Source of the DNA: Enterococcus faecalis_A
GTDB lineage: Bacteria > Bacillota > Bacilli > Lactobacillales > Enterococcaceae
Reading direction: 5' to 3'
NCBI GenBank assembly: GCA_051295955.1
Contig: JBPDWA010000002.1
Location: 186,001 to 250,000, forward strand
DNA length: 64,000 bases
The position numbers and the translations under genes are program-made. How positions within the stretch are numbered: the first letter of the stretch is position 1; the number at the start of each line of letters is the position of its first letter. The notes below the pieces were generated by a model. That model was not told where the DNA came from. It saw only the letters and a program-made list of their open reading frames with translations, and made no database searches. This document shows positions 1 to 7,258 of the stretch, in pieces.

Positions 1-704
1 TCGATGAAATCGGTAGTGGAACTGAGCCTAACGAAGGTGCCGCCTTGGCGATTGCAATTATGGAAGCTTGTTATCAAAAAGGTGCTCTAATCGTAGCTAC
101 TACCCATTATGGAGAAATTAAACGCTTTGCTCAAGTACACGAAGACTTTGTCCCGGCTGCTATGACTTTTGATCCAGATACTTTAGCGCCACGCTTTCAT
201 TTGCAAGTAGGCGAAGTTGGTGAAAGTCAAGCTCTTTGGCTTGCCAAAAAAATGGCCTTGCCAGATTCAGTGTTGCAACAAGCGGCAAACTACATTCAAG
301 AAAAAGCTTATACTACCGCAAAAGTGGCCTTTAAAAAAGTGGAATCAGTGCCAAACACGCCAAGCTTGCTAACTTTAGCTGATCGTTATCATAAAGGCGA
401 TCGGGTACACGTAACAGCAACCAAAGAAAATGCACTGGTATTTGCTGATCAGGGAGGTGCTACCGTACAAGTGTTTATCAAAGGGGATATAAAAGAAGTG
501 CTGAGAAAACGACTATCGTTAACAACCGCGGCTGTCGATTTATACCCAGAAAATTATGACTTGGATAGCTTATTCATTGATTTTCAAACTAGAAAAGAAA
601 AACACGATATTGAACGAGGTTCTAAAAAAGCCCAACGACGACTAAAACAAGCAGCAAAAAAAAGAGCACAGCAGCTCAACAATCAAGAAAGTCAGCAGGA
701 TTAG
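1..704 (+). CDS. MutS2-like DNA mismatch-family ATPase, C-terminal part
   Basis: Partial gene whose reading frame is open from the left window edge (codons from base 3). The first visible codons read DEIGSGTEP, the Walker B/signature region of MutS-family ABC-type ATPases, followed by the TTHYGEIK segment typical of MutS2. MutS2 proteins act on branched DNA or stalled ribosomes rather than on mismatches. The visible tail ends in a Lys/Arg/Gln-rich stretch (KKAQRRLKQAAKKRAQQ) and has no Smr nuclease domain, so this is the shorter Smr-less MutS2-like type, or a second paralogue. Position beside clpP matches the arrangement I recall from enterococci. The true start lies outside the window. Confidence 0.85.
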   Translation, partial: DEIGSGTEPNEGAALAIAIMEACYQKGALIVATTHYGEIKRFAQVHEDFVPAAMTFDPDTLAPRFHLQVGEVGESQALWLAKKMALPDSVLQQAANYIQEKAYTTAKVAFKKVESVPNTPSLLTLADRYHKGDRVHVTATKENALVFADQGGATVQVFIKGDIKEVLRKRLSLTTAAVDLYPENYDLDSLFIDFQTRKEKHDIERGSKKAQRRLKQAAKKRAQQLNNQESQQD

Positions 705-766
705 CGAAAGTTATTAAAACTGCTTTTTAACAAATAACCAGTAACTGTAATTTATTAAAACAAAAA

Positions 767-810
767 AGTGACTGGGACAAAACTAACACATAGCTTTCGT
801 CCCAGCCACT
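767..810 (-). terminator. Inverted repeat, probable leftward terminator
   Basis: Arms AGTGACTGGGAC (767-778) and GTCCCAGCCACT (799-810) pair with one mismatch. Read on the minus strand the hairpin is followed by a run of six T, so it should stop leftward transcripts coming from clpP. Similar 'gactgggac' hairpins are common between genes of enterococci. Confidence 0.6.
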
Positions 811-835
811 ACTTATGAATAAATAGCTGCCAACG

Positions 836-1060
836 TTAGGTTCTTCGGCAACTTTTTAAAAACTCCTCATTAATAAAAAATAGCTTGGGTATCATTGCCT
901 CCAATTTCATGAACCTTGCCAATTGTTGGCTCAACCTCTATAAAACAGTGAACAGTAGTCAGGTTCTTCGGCGATTCTACAAAATCCACACAATAGAAAC
1001 AGTCTATTGTGTGGATTTTTTTCATTTGTTTGAGCCTTACCAACTAATGGTTCAACCTCT
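836..1060. repeat. Two imperfect tandem copies of a ~122 bp intergenic unit
   Basis: The segment at 836-853 (TTAGGTTCTTCGGCAACT) recurs as a close copy at 959-976, and the segment at 911-939 (GAACCTTGCCAATTGTTGG...) recurs at 1032-1060 with about 6 of 29 positions changed. The spacing between copies is 121-123 bp in both cases. The second copy carries the clpP hairpin inside it. The first copy reads on the minus strand as a short open frame (…EVEPTIGKVHEIGGN…), but it has no good start, so I do not call a gene. Confidence 0.6.
981..1022. terminator. clpP terminator hairpin
   Basis: A perfect 16 bp inverted repeat, 981-996 against 1004-1019, with a 7-base loop (AAACAGT) lies 42 bp downstream of the clpP stop codon. 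It is flanked by T runs on the plus strand and a four-T run on the minus strand, so it can act in both directions. Confidence 0.8.
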
Positions 1061-1654
1061 CTAATTTAATGCACTACTATTTGTCATAACTTCATCAATT
1101 AAGCCATATTCTTTTGCCTGTTCAGCAGTCATGAAGTTATCGCGGTCGGTATCACGTTCAATCACTTCAATTGGTTGTCCTGTCCGTTCCGCTAAAATTT
1201 TATTCAAACGTTCCCGCGTATCTAAAATATGTTTGGCTGCGATTTCGATTTCGGTTGCTTGCCCTTGAGCTCCCCCTAATGGTTGGTGAATCATAATTTC
1301 AGCATTTGGTAGAGCAAAGCGTTTGCCTTTTTGACCAGCAGTTAGCAAGAAGCTGCCCATAGAAGCTGCCATACCTAATACAATCGTTTGGACGTCGGCT
1401 TTAACGAAGTTCATTGTATCGAAAATAGCAAGTCCGGCAGAAACGCTACCGCCTGGCGAATTGATATACAAATAGATATCTTTTTCAGAATCTTGTGCAT
1501 CTAAAAACAAAAGTTGAGCGATTACTGAATTAGCTACATTGTCATCAATAGGACCACTTAACATAATGATACGGTCTTTTAATAAGCGTGAGTAAATGTC
1601 GTAAGCTCTTTCGCCACGAGATGATTGTTCAATGACTGTTGGAATTAAATTCAT
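1061..1654 (-). CDS. clpP: ATP-dependent Clp protease proteolytic subunit ClpP
   Basis: Encodes 197 residues, the usual length. ClpP is the serine protease core that works with ClpC, ClpE or ClpX ATPases to degrade damaged and regulatory proteins in the cytoplasm. The catalytic triad is visible as Ser98 (GMAASMG), His123 (MIHQP) and Asp172 (DTDRDN). The ATG start is preceded by TATAGGAGGATAT, an excellent ribosome binding site. A CtsR operator overlaps the promoter immediately upstream, which implies class III heat-shock control. The gene is transcribed alone, towards the left. Confidence 0.98.
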   Translation of the reverse strand: MNLIPTVIEQSSRGERAYDIYSRLLKDRIIMLSGPIDDNVANSVIAQLLFLDAQDSEKDIYLYINSPGGSVSAGLAIFDTMNFVKADVQTIVLGMAASMGSFLLTAGQKGKRFALPNAEIMIHQPLGGAQGQATEIEIAAKHILDTRERLNKILAERTGQPIEVIERDTDRDNFMTAEQAKEYGLIDEVMTNSSALN

Positions 1655-1727
1655 AACTACATATCCTCCTATATAAAGAAACTTTCTAAATCATTCTATC
1701 ACAAACTATTCTTGAATGCTTAAGAAA

Positions 1728-1757
1728 AGTATACTCGTTTGGTCAATAAAGGTCAAG
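1728..1757 (-). promoter_or_regulatory. clpP promoter with overlapping CtsR operator
   Basis: On the minus strand a -35 TTGACC (1751-1756) and a -10 TATACT (1728-1733) are separated by exactly 17 bp. The direct heptad repeat GGTCAATAAAGGTCAAG at 1741-1757 matches the CtsR consensus RGTCAAANANRGTCAAA apart from the last base of each heptad, and it covers the -35 box. CtsR binding there would block RNA polymerase until heat stress releases it. Confidence 0.85.
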
Positions 1758-1808
1758 ATAACTGCCCCAAATTTTGTTAGTTATTTCTATCTGTTTTATT
1801 TAGGATTA

Positions 1809-1817
1809 TGTTATACT
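1809..1817 (+). promoter_or_regulatory. Extended -10 promoter
   Basis: TGTTATACT is an extended -10 element (TG-n-TATACT) 35 bp before the start of the small membrane protein gene. No convincing -35 hexamer is present, which is typical for extended -10 promoters. Confidence 0.55.
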
Positions 1818-1851
1818 GAAACTATCAATTTTTATGAATGAGGGGAAATAT

Positions 1852-2370
1852 ATGGTTGTTTTTATTGCTGGAATGGCTGGAGTCGTAGTGGGTGCACTTA
1901 TCGTGACCGTTTGTGCGGCTCTCAATGTTTCTTACAAAGAACGTAAGGCAATCCGCTATCGTGAATTAGAACAAATTGTCAAAGAAATCGAAACACTGAA
2001 CCTATTAAATAAGAAAATCAACGAAGTTTTACAAAAACGAGATATCTATCTTGATAAGAGCGTCCATTTTTTATCTGTTGATGATTGTTATATTAGTATC
2101 GATGATTTTATTTACTTAGAATCATTTTCTGCGCAAAACAATTTTTACTTGCCAACTTATTTAATCGAAGAATTTTTCAGAAAGATTGCACATCGAAAAG
2201 TCATTCTAACACCGATTGAAGTCTCTAAAATGGGCGGCAACACTTATAAAGGCGGCCGAGTGATCCTAGAAACTTTTTCTGATGAGCTAATGGACATTAT
2301 CGAAAGTAAAAAACGTAAATTAAAACGTTTAAAAAATGAACCACTTTATTATTTTCATGCGGTATTATAA
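1852..2370 (+). CDS. Small N-terminally anchored membrane protein, unknown function
   Basis: About 172 residues. I chose the ATG at 1852 rather than the one at 1834 because GAGGGG sits 7-8 bases before it; the upstream ATG has no ribosome binding site. The N-terminus (VVFIAGMAGVVVGALIVTVCAAL) is one transmembrane segment, followed by a short basic/coiled-coil stretch (RELEQIVKEIETLNLLNKKI) and a soluble domain of about 110 residues that should lie in the cytoplasm. I do not recognise the family. It has its own promoter and terminator and is flanked by clpP, so it is probably an independent core or semi-core gene. Confidence 0.7.
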   Translation: MVVFIAGMAGVVVGALIVTVCAALNVSYKERKAIRYRELEQIVKEIETLNLLNKKINEVLQKRDIYLDKSVHFLSVDDCYISIDDFIYLESFSAQNNFYLPTYLIEEFFRKIAHRKVILTPIEVSKMGGNTYKGGRVILETFSDELMDIIESKKRKLKRLKNEPLYYFHAVL

Positions 2371-2390
2371 ATATTATGATTAGTTAAACA

Positions 2391-2440
2391 GGCTGAAGAC
2401 AAACAAAGGGGATAAGCACTTTTGTTTTCAGTCTTTTTTT
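2391..2440 (+). terminator. Rho-independent terminator
   Basis: Stem GGCTGAAGACAAA (from 2391) pairs with TTTGTTTTCAGTC (2421-2433), allowing G-U pairs, and is followed by seven T. It ends the transcript of the small membrane protein gene. Confidence 0.8.
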
Positions 2441-2660
2441 GTTTTCAAAAACTTATATTGTATTGAAAGAGAAAACTGCCACGGACTCCGATGACTAAAT
2501 ACATAATCCTTTTTGTTCAGTTTAATTAAGGTTTAGTTTTTTTGATTCGCTGACTTGTTACTGAATCGTTGGAATGCTGCCTACAAAAGCAATAAAGAGG
2601 ATAGTAAAAATACTTTCTAAGGTTGAATGAACATAGAAAGAAGTATTTCCGAAAGCAAGC
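2441..2660. other. Intergenic, nothing recognised
   Basis: This stretch between two convergent terminators has no open frame with a ribosome binding site and no clear hairpin. I see nothing assignable in it. Confidence 0.5.
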
Positions 2661-2703
2661 AAAAAACCACAAAAATTTATTTTTTTAATTTTCGTGGTTT
2701 TTC
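2661..2703 (-). terminator. Rho-independent terminator of the DUF1622 gene
   Basis: AAAACCAC...AATT (from 2663) pairs with AATTTTCGTGGTTTT (to 2702). On the minus strand it is followed by six T and lies directly after the stop codon of the leftward gene. Confidence 0.75.
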
Positions 2704-2705
2704 AT

Positions 2706-3128
2706 TTACTTATCAAGTTTATTCGTATTTTTTCCAAGGGTAGATTCAGCTGCTTCTTTGGCTTCTTCATCAATGCTATCTTCGATCTCTTTATGTAAGA
2801 AATAGGAAATAACAGTTCGAATTACTACTAGAATAGCTAGTTTAAGAATATCCTGAAAGGTTGGTTTTACAATAGATTCAATAATGTCAGCAGCGATTAA
2901 AATTTCTAAACTTAGCAAAATGTAGCTGCCTAAAAAATTTTTGATCAACGTATTCACTTTAGTGATGGTCATTTGCTTTTGATCTTTGCGCTCACTGGAA
3001 AAAAAATCTCTACCGGCTAGCACAACGCCCCAAACTAGAACAATAATTGAAAAGATATTTAAGCCTAACACACATAATTCAAAAAAAGGTGTAAAAAAAT
3101 TCATCAAGAGATGAGGTAATTCACCCAT
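2706..3128 (-). CDS. DUF1622 family membrane protein
   Basis: About 140 residues. An upstream in-frame TTG at 3143 exists, but GGAAGTG 8 bases before the ATG at 3128 supports the shorter start. The protein has a first hydrophobic segment (ELCVLGLNIFSIIVLVWGVVLAG), a second (LGSYILLSLEILIAADIIESIV) and a third (DILKLAILVVIRTVISYFL), then an acidic tail. The LEILIAADIIES...IVVIRT pattern is the hallmark of the DUF1622 family of small integral membrane proteins, whose role is unknown. A monocistronic leftward unit with its own terminator. Confidence 0.75.
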   Translation of the reverse strand: MGELPHLLMNFFTPFFELCVLGLNIFSIIVLVWGVVLAGRDFFSSERKDQKQMTITKVNTLIKNFLGSYILLSLEILIAADIIESIVKPTFQDILKLAILVVIRTVISYFLHKEIEDSIDEEAKEAAESTLGKNTNKLDK

Positions 3129-3294
3129 AGTTTTCACTTCCAATTTTGATTTTTTCAGCTATTTGCATGATCTTTTTATCACACTTCGGTCATTTTTCAG
3201 TCGAAAAAAATCCACTTTTTCGTCCGTTATTTATTAGAATTACCTAAAAAAAATAGGGATATTTTAATCGTAAAAATGACGTCCCTCATAGCGA

Positions 3295-3308
3295 TATTGA
3301 ATTCAATA
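3295..3308. repeat. 14 bp perfect palindrome TATTGAATTCAATA
   Basis: A perfect dyad lies 15 bp beyond the stop codon of the XRE regulator gene, flanked by CGATAT on one side and ATATCG on the other. It may be the stem of a weak terminator or a binding site. There is no T run to decide. Confidence 0.4.
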
Positions 3309-3322
3309 CTCACATATCGTTT

Positions 3323-3706
3323 CTATTCCTGATGAGACTCGGATGTGTGTGTCTGCTCGTCCCCAAATTCATGGTCATGTTCGGCAATCAACGCTTTAGT
3401 AACAGACAATAGTAACTTTTTGTCCGTTTCTGACAAGGGTTCACCATTATAAGTCAAGGTTAAATCTTGATCTTTTAAATCGATTTCGTTTGTTATCGAG
3501 TTCAGGGCACATCGCCCTAATAGATAATCAGTTGAAACCTCTAAAAAGTCAGAAACTTTTTCAACTTTTTCAATGCTGGGATTACTTTTTTTCCATGTGT
3601 AGATAGCATTTTCACCAAGATTTAAAGTTAGGCCCAATTCTTTAATGGACATCCCTTTTTTTCTTTTTGCAATCTCTTTAATTCGTTTGAATAACATTTC
3701 AGACAA
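3323..3706 (-). CDS. XRE-family transcriptional regulator
   Basis: 127 residues with an N-terminal Cro/CI-type helix-turn-helix at about residues 8-62 (KRIKEIAKRKKGMSIKEL...YTWKKSNPSIEKVEKVSDFLEVSTDYLLG). The STDYLLG ending is characteristic of repressors of phage and accessory elements. The C-terminal half carries no recognisable sensor and ends in a His/Glu-rich tail. The TTG start at 3706 is favoured because AAGGAG lies 9 bases upstream; an ATG three codons later is the alternative. The gene is divergent from the pilus locus and separated from it only by a long AT-rich region, so it is a candidate regulator of that locus. This last point is inference. Confidence 0.85.
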   Translation of the reverse strand: MSEMLFKRIKEIAKRKKGMSIKELGLTLNLGENAIYTWKKSNPSIEKVEKVSDFLEVSTDYLLGRCALNSITNEIDLKDQDLTLTYNGEPLSETDKKLLLSVTKALIAEHDHEFGDEQTHTSESHQE

Positions 3707-4273
3707 TGGTTCTTTCTCCTTACAAGCTCAAAAACAAGTAAACATGTATAATATTCAGTAAATTCAAGTTGACAAAGTACAAAATATGATATAATATTTT
3801 TGCATGAGCTGGTTATTTAGCTAAAAAAGAAAAGTCAAACAAATAAGCAATTCTGCGTCGGCAAACAAGGAAATGCTTCATTACGGTTTTATTTGTCTTA
3901 TTTAACTTCGCCTTGACAGTACAGTAACCGATACTTATTGTCAATTAATAAGGACTGAAATCGATGCTAAATATCTAGCTTTTAGAAAAAAGTTATATAT
4001 TTCTTCCTAAATGTTGATTTCTTCGTGAAATTAACTTGATTTTTCCTATTATAACAGCTTTCTTCGCTTTGTAGGAATATTCATTTAAGTTTGATTATTT
4101 ATATTAAATCTTACCACACAAAAATAAATATATCTATTTTTTTATAGTTATAATGTTTTAATTTAGTAAGCGCTTGTTTTTTTATTAATTAATAATCAAA
4201 ATTTAATATTTTTTATACAATTTTTATTTGATTAAAAATTTTGGTAACAACTGCAAGAATTAGGAGGAGAACA
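3707..4273 (+). other. 567 bp AT-rich divergent region and putative pilus-locus leader
   Basis: This gap separates the XRE regulator from the first gene of the pilus locus. It contains a good rightward promoter (3769-3795), then roughly 470 bp without an open frame. An inverted repeat ACAAATAA/TTATTTGT (3839-3846 and 3889-3896) brackets a GC-richer segment that could fold. From about 4080 the sequence is over 80% A+T. A second weak -10-like element (TATACAAT) occurs near 4214. If the promoter drives the downstream gene, the transcript has an unusually long 5' leader. Confidence 0.5.
3769..3795 (+). promoter_or_regulatory. Rightward promoter
   Basis: TTGACA (3769-3774) and TATAAT (3790-3795) are both perfect hexamers. 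Their 15 bp spacing is short, but TG at 3787-3788 makes an extended -10 (TGATATAAT), which compensates. It points towards the pilus locus. Confidence 0.55.
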
Positions 4274-5293
4274 ATGGGGATTTTGCGTTTTAGAAATCGA
4301 AAAGATGATGATACGTATGAAGAGGTACATGAATATGTAACCGAAGAAGAATACGATGATGAGTACGACGATGAAGAATATGACGAAGAAGAATATGATG
4401 ATGAAGATGAGGAGTATGAAGAATACGAAGAATACGAAGATCCATCTCAAGACATCTATGAATTAGAAAGCACGATTCAACAACTAAGTGAAACAATTCA
4501 ACATCTTCAGACCCAACTTGATAATAAGCAAGAAACAATCACTCGAATGGCTTCCCAAATAGCCGAAAAAGATGAAGATAGTTACGAAAAGCAAAAGCTT
4601 CAAAATGAATTGGCTGAAGTGACGAGAAGATTAAACGAAAGTGAACATTATGCGAAAGAAATTGAGTTAGACACCGAAAAGAAAATGATGGAAGCTGACT
4701 TGCGGGAGCAGCAACTGCAGCAGGAGTTAACTCAAAAAGCTAGCCTTGAAGAAGAAGTAAAACACTTAAATGATCTATTGAAACAACAAGAAAACTATGC
4801 TGACCTTTTAGAAGCTAGTGAACAAAAAACTATTAGTCTAGAGGAAAAAGTTAGAGAGCTAGAGATTGAAAACAAACAATTATCCAAAGAAAATGCCACT
4901 TTAGAAACTCGACTGCTGGAAAGTGAGCGGAAACATCAAGAGTTAGAAAGTAGTCGCGTTCAGCAATTAGCCGATAAAAGTGTGCTTGAACGTGAATTGG
5001 AATCCGAGCTTGAAAAGCAAGAGCGCATGAAAAATGAGTTGGCAACTATTTTAATTGAAGCCAAAGAACAAGCTAGAGAAGTGATGACACAAGCCAAAAT
5101 AGAGGCAGAACGAGTGCGAGAGATTGCCGAATCTGATGCCCGAAAAGTGGTATCTGATGCTTCACTACAAGTATTGACAATCAAAAAAGAGGCTCAGCAA
5201 TATCGTGAAAGATTAGTGCTTTTCCAACGCGAAACTAGTGATTTGTTTGAAAAGTTGATCGATAACAGCGAAATTATAGCTGACGGACTATGA
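4274..5293 (+). CDS. Acidic-tract coiled-coil protein with DivIVA-like C-terminus
   Basis: 339 residues. The start at 4274 is fixed by AGGAGGAG 5 bases upstream; the frame is open further back, but without a ribosome binding site. After a short basic head (MGILRFRNRK) comes a roughly 45-residue tract of almost only Asp, Glu and Tyr (about residues 15-58). This is followed by some 230 residues of uninterrupted heptad coiled coil, and then an Ala/Glu-rich helix (ILIEAKEQAREVMTQ...EAERVREIAESDARK) that resembles the C-terminal region of DivIVA/GpsB-type cell-pole proteins. No membrane segment. It is the first gene of the pilus-locus run, so a scaffold or positioning role for the pilus machine is a reasonable guess; the family is not one I can name. 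Confidence 0.75.
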   Translation: MGILRFRNRKDDDTYEEVHEYVTEEEYDDEYDDEEYDEEEYDDEDEEYEEYEEYEDPSQDIYELESTIQQLSETIQHLQTQLDNKQETITRMASQIAEKDEDSYEKQKLQNELAEVTRRLNESEHYAKEIELDTEKKMMEADLREQQLQQELTQKASLEEEVKHLNDLLKQQENYADLLEASEQKTISLEEKVRELEIENKQLSKENATLETRLLESERKHQELESSRVQQLADKSVLERELESELEKQERMKNELATILIEAKEQAREVMTQAKIEAERVREIAESDARKVVSDASLQVLTIKKEAQQYRERLVLFQRETSDLFEKLIDNSEIIADGL

Positions 5294-5604
5294 TAAAATA
5301 ATCAAATAATTTGGTCAAGTACTATTTTTCACCTAAAATCATTAATAAAAAATTTTTCATTGTCTATGTTTTAGCAAGCAAAAGGATCAGTAAAATAGTA
5401 AAGCCAAAGAGTCGATAAAAGGAGGGAACCCAGAGCGCCAAAGCTTCTGAATAGAAACAATGAAGTCGCTATGTGTACTTTATAAGACACAACTTACGAA
5501 CTATTTAGCCTTTATAGGCAGATGCTTTATCTTTATGTTAAGCAAAAATAAAGTGAGACTCTAGTTTTATTATATTTAGGTAAGCATTTTGGCCCGGGAA
5601 ATAA
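5294..5604 (+). other. 311 bp gap within the pilus locus
   Basis: No large frame. It includes a purine-rich stretch with a textbook Shine-Dalgarno (AAAGGAGGGAACCC, 5417-5430) that is not followed by a nearby start codon, and a small hairpin TAGCC-TTTATA-GGCA near 5505-5520. I compared the segment 5385-5455 by eye with c-di-GMP and other riboswitch consensus cores; it did not match convincingly. A weak 34-codon frame is listed separately. Confidence 0.4.
5460..5564 (+). CDS. Possible 34-residue peptide
   Basis: An ATG-TAG frame encodes a hydrophobic, Cys-containing peptide (MKSLCVLYKTQ...YLAFIGRCFIFML). There is no ribosome binding site directly before the ATG; the nearest purine block ends about 30 bases upstream. 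It may be a chance frame. Confidence 0.15.
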   Translation: MKSLCVLYKTQLTNYLAFIGRCFIFMLSKNKVRL

Positions 5605-6918
5605 GTGAGCGATGATATCTTAAAAATAGCAGTCTACCCCACATTAGCTCCAACTCCAGAAGAAATTATTTACCACGTTGATGCCGTGACTGAACTGATA
5701 GCAACTTGTCAACAGATCATGGCAACCAATGGTACATCTACTGTTGACATGGAACAAAAAATTGTACGTTATTTTGGAGAGTACTTTACCATTGATGACT
5801 TTACGCATCATGTGGAAATTATTTTAAAAAATGGCGTACCTGATGCTTCAAAATTCATGCAACTGTTAAACCAACAATTTCCCCAAGTTGCTTGGCTTCG
5901 CTTAGGAATGGATTATATTGGTAAAAAACAAGTAAGCCTATTACTTGAGTTTGTACCGATCGCCTTAACAGACGAATCATTTCCAATATCCATTCATCTT
6001 CAGCAAAGTTTACAACAACAATTCAAAGAAACTGATGAACAATTATCAAAACTCTTCGAACAATTGATCCACGATGCATTGAAAGAAATATTGACCAGTG
6101 AAAAAGTGACAGTGATTGAGCGGCCAGAAAAACAGTTTTATGAAACGGCTGCTACGAAGGAACCAACAGTAGCTAAACCAAAAAAAAAGGTAGCCCGAAA
6201 AAAATCTTCTGCTAAGACAAATCGTAAGCAGAAAAAAGTAGCTGTCGAAAACCAGCAGATAGCTGACTTGCGGGAAAAAGTTCTTGCTAGTTATGACCAT
6301 TCAAGTCAAAGCCAGTCAGCTTCTATTTTAGATACAAAAGACGAAGCACTCACTACTGCTAATTTCTTAGCGATTAAAGAAGAAGCCAAGCGAGCACAAG
6401 CCAGCAAAGAGCGCTTGCGGTTGGTGAATGAAAAACTCGAATTAGTTTTAGAAAGCCTAGAGCTATCTATGCTGCATAGTGGCATTAAATATTTTGATAG
6501 TCAATTGCCTGCAGAGGATGAACAATGGCATATTTATCTCAAAGTTAGCTTAAAAGAATATACGTATCTTTTGCAAAAAGCAAAATATTTAGAACAAATG
6601 TGGCATATAAATGAAGAATTAGTTCAAAAAACTGAAAAGATGACTGTGACTAAGAATGTCCTCACCTATGAAAGAGGCCAAATCCATAAATCAGCCTTAC
6701 ATTTTTCAGCAAAAGATATTAATTTAGTGCTTCATGAGTGCAATGTTATTGAATCACGAGTAAAAGTTCGTAAATGGCCATGGTTCAAAAAGCCGTATGT
6801 CAAAATCATGAAGATGGATCATGACAATCTATTGAGAAAAGCAGCTTATTTTGATTTGCTTCAAGGAGAATCTTTCTTATTGGAGCAAAAAATTTTAGAA
6901 TATGAAACAATAGCTTAA
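5605..6918 (+). CDS. Unknown pilus-locus protein (437 residues)
   Basis: Starts with GTG at 5605 behind a weak GGGAA. Three parts can be seen: an N-terminal soluble domain of about 185 residues (IAVYPTLAPTPEEIIYHVD...), a Lys/Ala-rich linker at about 190-215 (KPKKKVARKKSSAKTNRKQKK), and a mostly helical C-terminal domain of about 200 residues that ends with a basic-aromatic segment (RKWPWFKKPYVKIMK). No signal peptide or membrane segment, so it should be cytoplasmic. I do not recognise it. The gene is 22 bp upstream of the small membrane protein and reads into the hydrolase and signal peptidase genes, so a role in pilus assembly or its control is inferred from context only. Confidence 0.7.
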   Translation: MSDDILKIAVYPTLAPTPEEIIYHVDAVTELIATCQQIMATNGTSTVDMEQKIVRYFGEYFTIDDFTHHVEIILKNGVPDASKFMQLLNQQFPQVAWLRLGMDYIGKKQVSLLLEFVPIALTDESFPISIHLQQSLQQQFKETDEQLSKLFEQLIHDALKEILTSEKVTVIERPEKQFYETAATKEPTVAKPKKKVARKKSSAKTNRKQKKVAVENQQIADLREKVLASYDHSSQSQSASILDTKDEALTTANFLAIKEEAKRAQASKERLRLVNEKLELVLESLELSMLHSGIKYFDSQLPAEDEQWHIYLKVSLKEYTYLLQKAKYLEQMWHINEELVQKTEKMTVTKNVLTYERGQIHKSALHFSAKDINLVLHECNVIESRVKVRKWPWFKKPYVKIMKMDHDNLLRKAAYFDLLQGESFLLEQKILEYETIA

Positions 6919-6943
6919 AAGTAAAAAGAATTGAGGTAGATTG

Positions 6944-7258
6944 ATGGAAGATTCAAAAAAATTAAAAAAAAGATATACGTTATTCTATCGCATATATATG
7001 ATTACTTCTTTTATTCCTTTGTTGCTATTGTTTCAACTAGGTATTTATTTTTATTTAACAAAGTTCAGAGAATATGTGACTTTCAGTCATCTGTTTTTAT
7101 TGGTATTGTTGTTGCTTTTTGTAGTTTACTTGCGATTAAATGCATTTCATTATCAAAAAATTTTGATCATGTTAACTGTAGCTGAAAAAAATCAGCTGAT
7201 AGAAAAAAAAGAGCGCAACAAAAAAGCAGCAGTAAGGAGGGAACAAATTAGGAAATGA
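6944..7258 (+). CDS. Small two-helix membrane protein
   Basis: About 104 residues. The ATG at 6944 is chosen because GAGGT lies 6-7 bases before it. Two hydrophobic segments (MITSFIPLLLLFQLGIYFYL and HLFLLVLLLLFVVYLRL) are followed by a very basic cytoplasmic tail (KKERNKKAAVRREQIRK). The stop overlaps the start of the peptidoglycan hydrolase gene (ATGA at 7255-7258), which indicates translational coupling. It may anchor or recruit a machine component at the membrane. The family is unknown to me. Confidence 0.7.
   Translation: MEDSKKLKKRYTLFYRIYMITSFIPLLLLFQLGIYFYLTKFREYVTFSHLFLLVLLLLFVVYLRLNAFHYQKILIMLTVAEKNQLIEKKERNKKAAVRREQIRK

Noticed and set aside
4232..4538. Two leftward frames opposite the acidic coiled-coil gene (72 and 82 codons)
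   Set aside because: They are the antisense of the GAA/GAT/TAT-rich tract, give low-complexity Phe/Ile or His/Leu proteins and have no ribosome binding sites.
5385..5520. Possible c-di-GMP or other riboswitch in the gap before the 437-residue gene
   Set aside because: The GGGAACCC...CGCCAAAGCTT string only loosely recalls the c-di-GMP-I core; the tetraloop receptor and pairing partners are not there.
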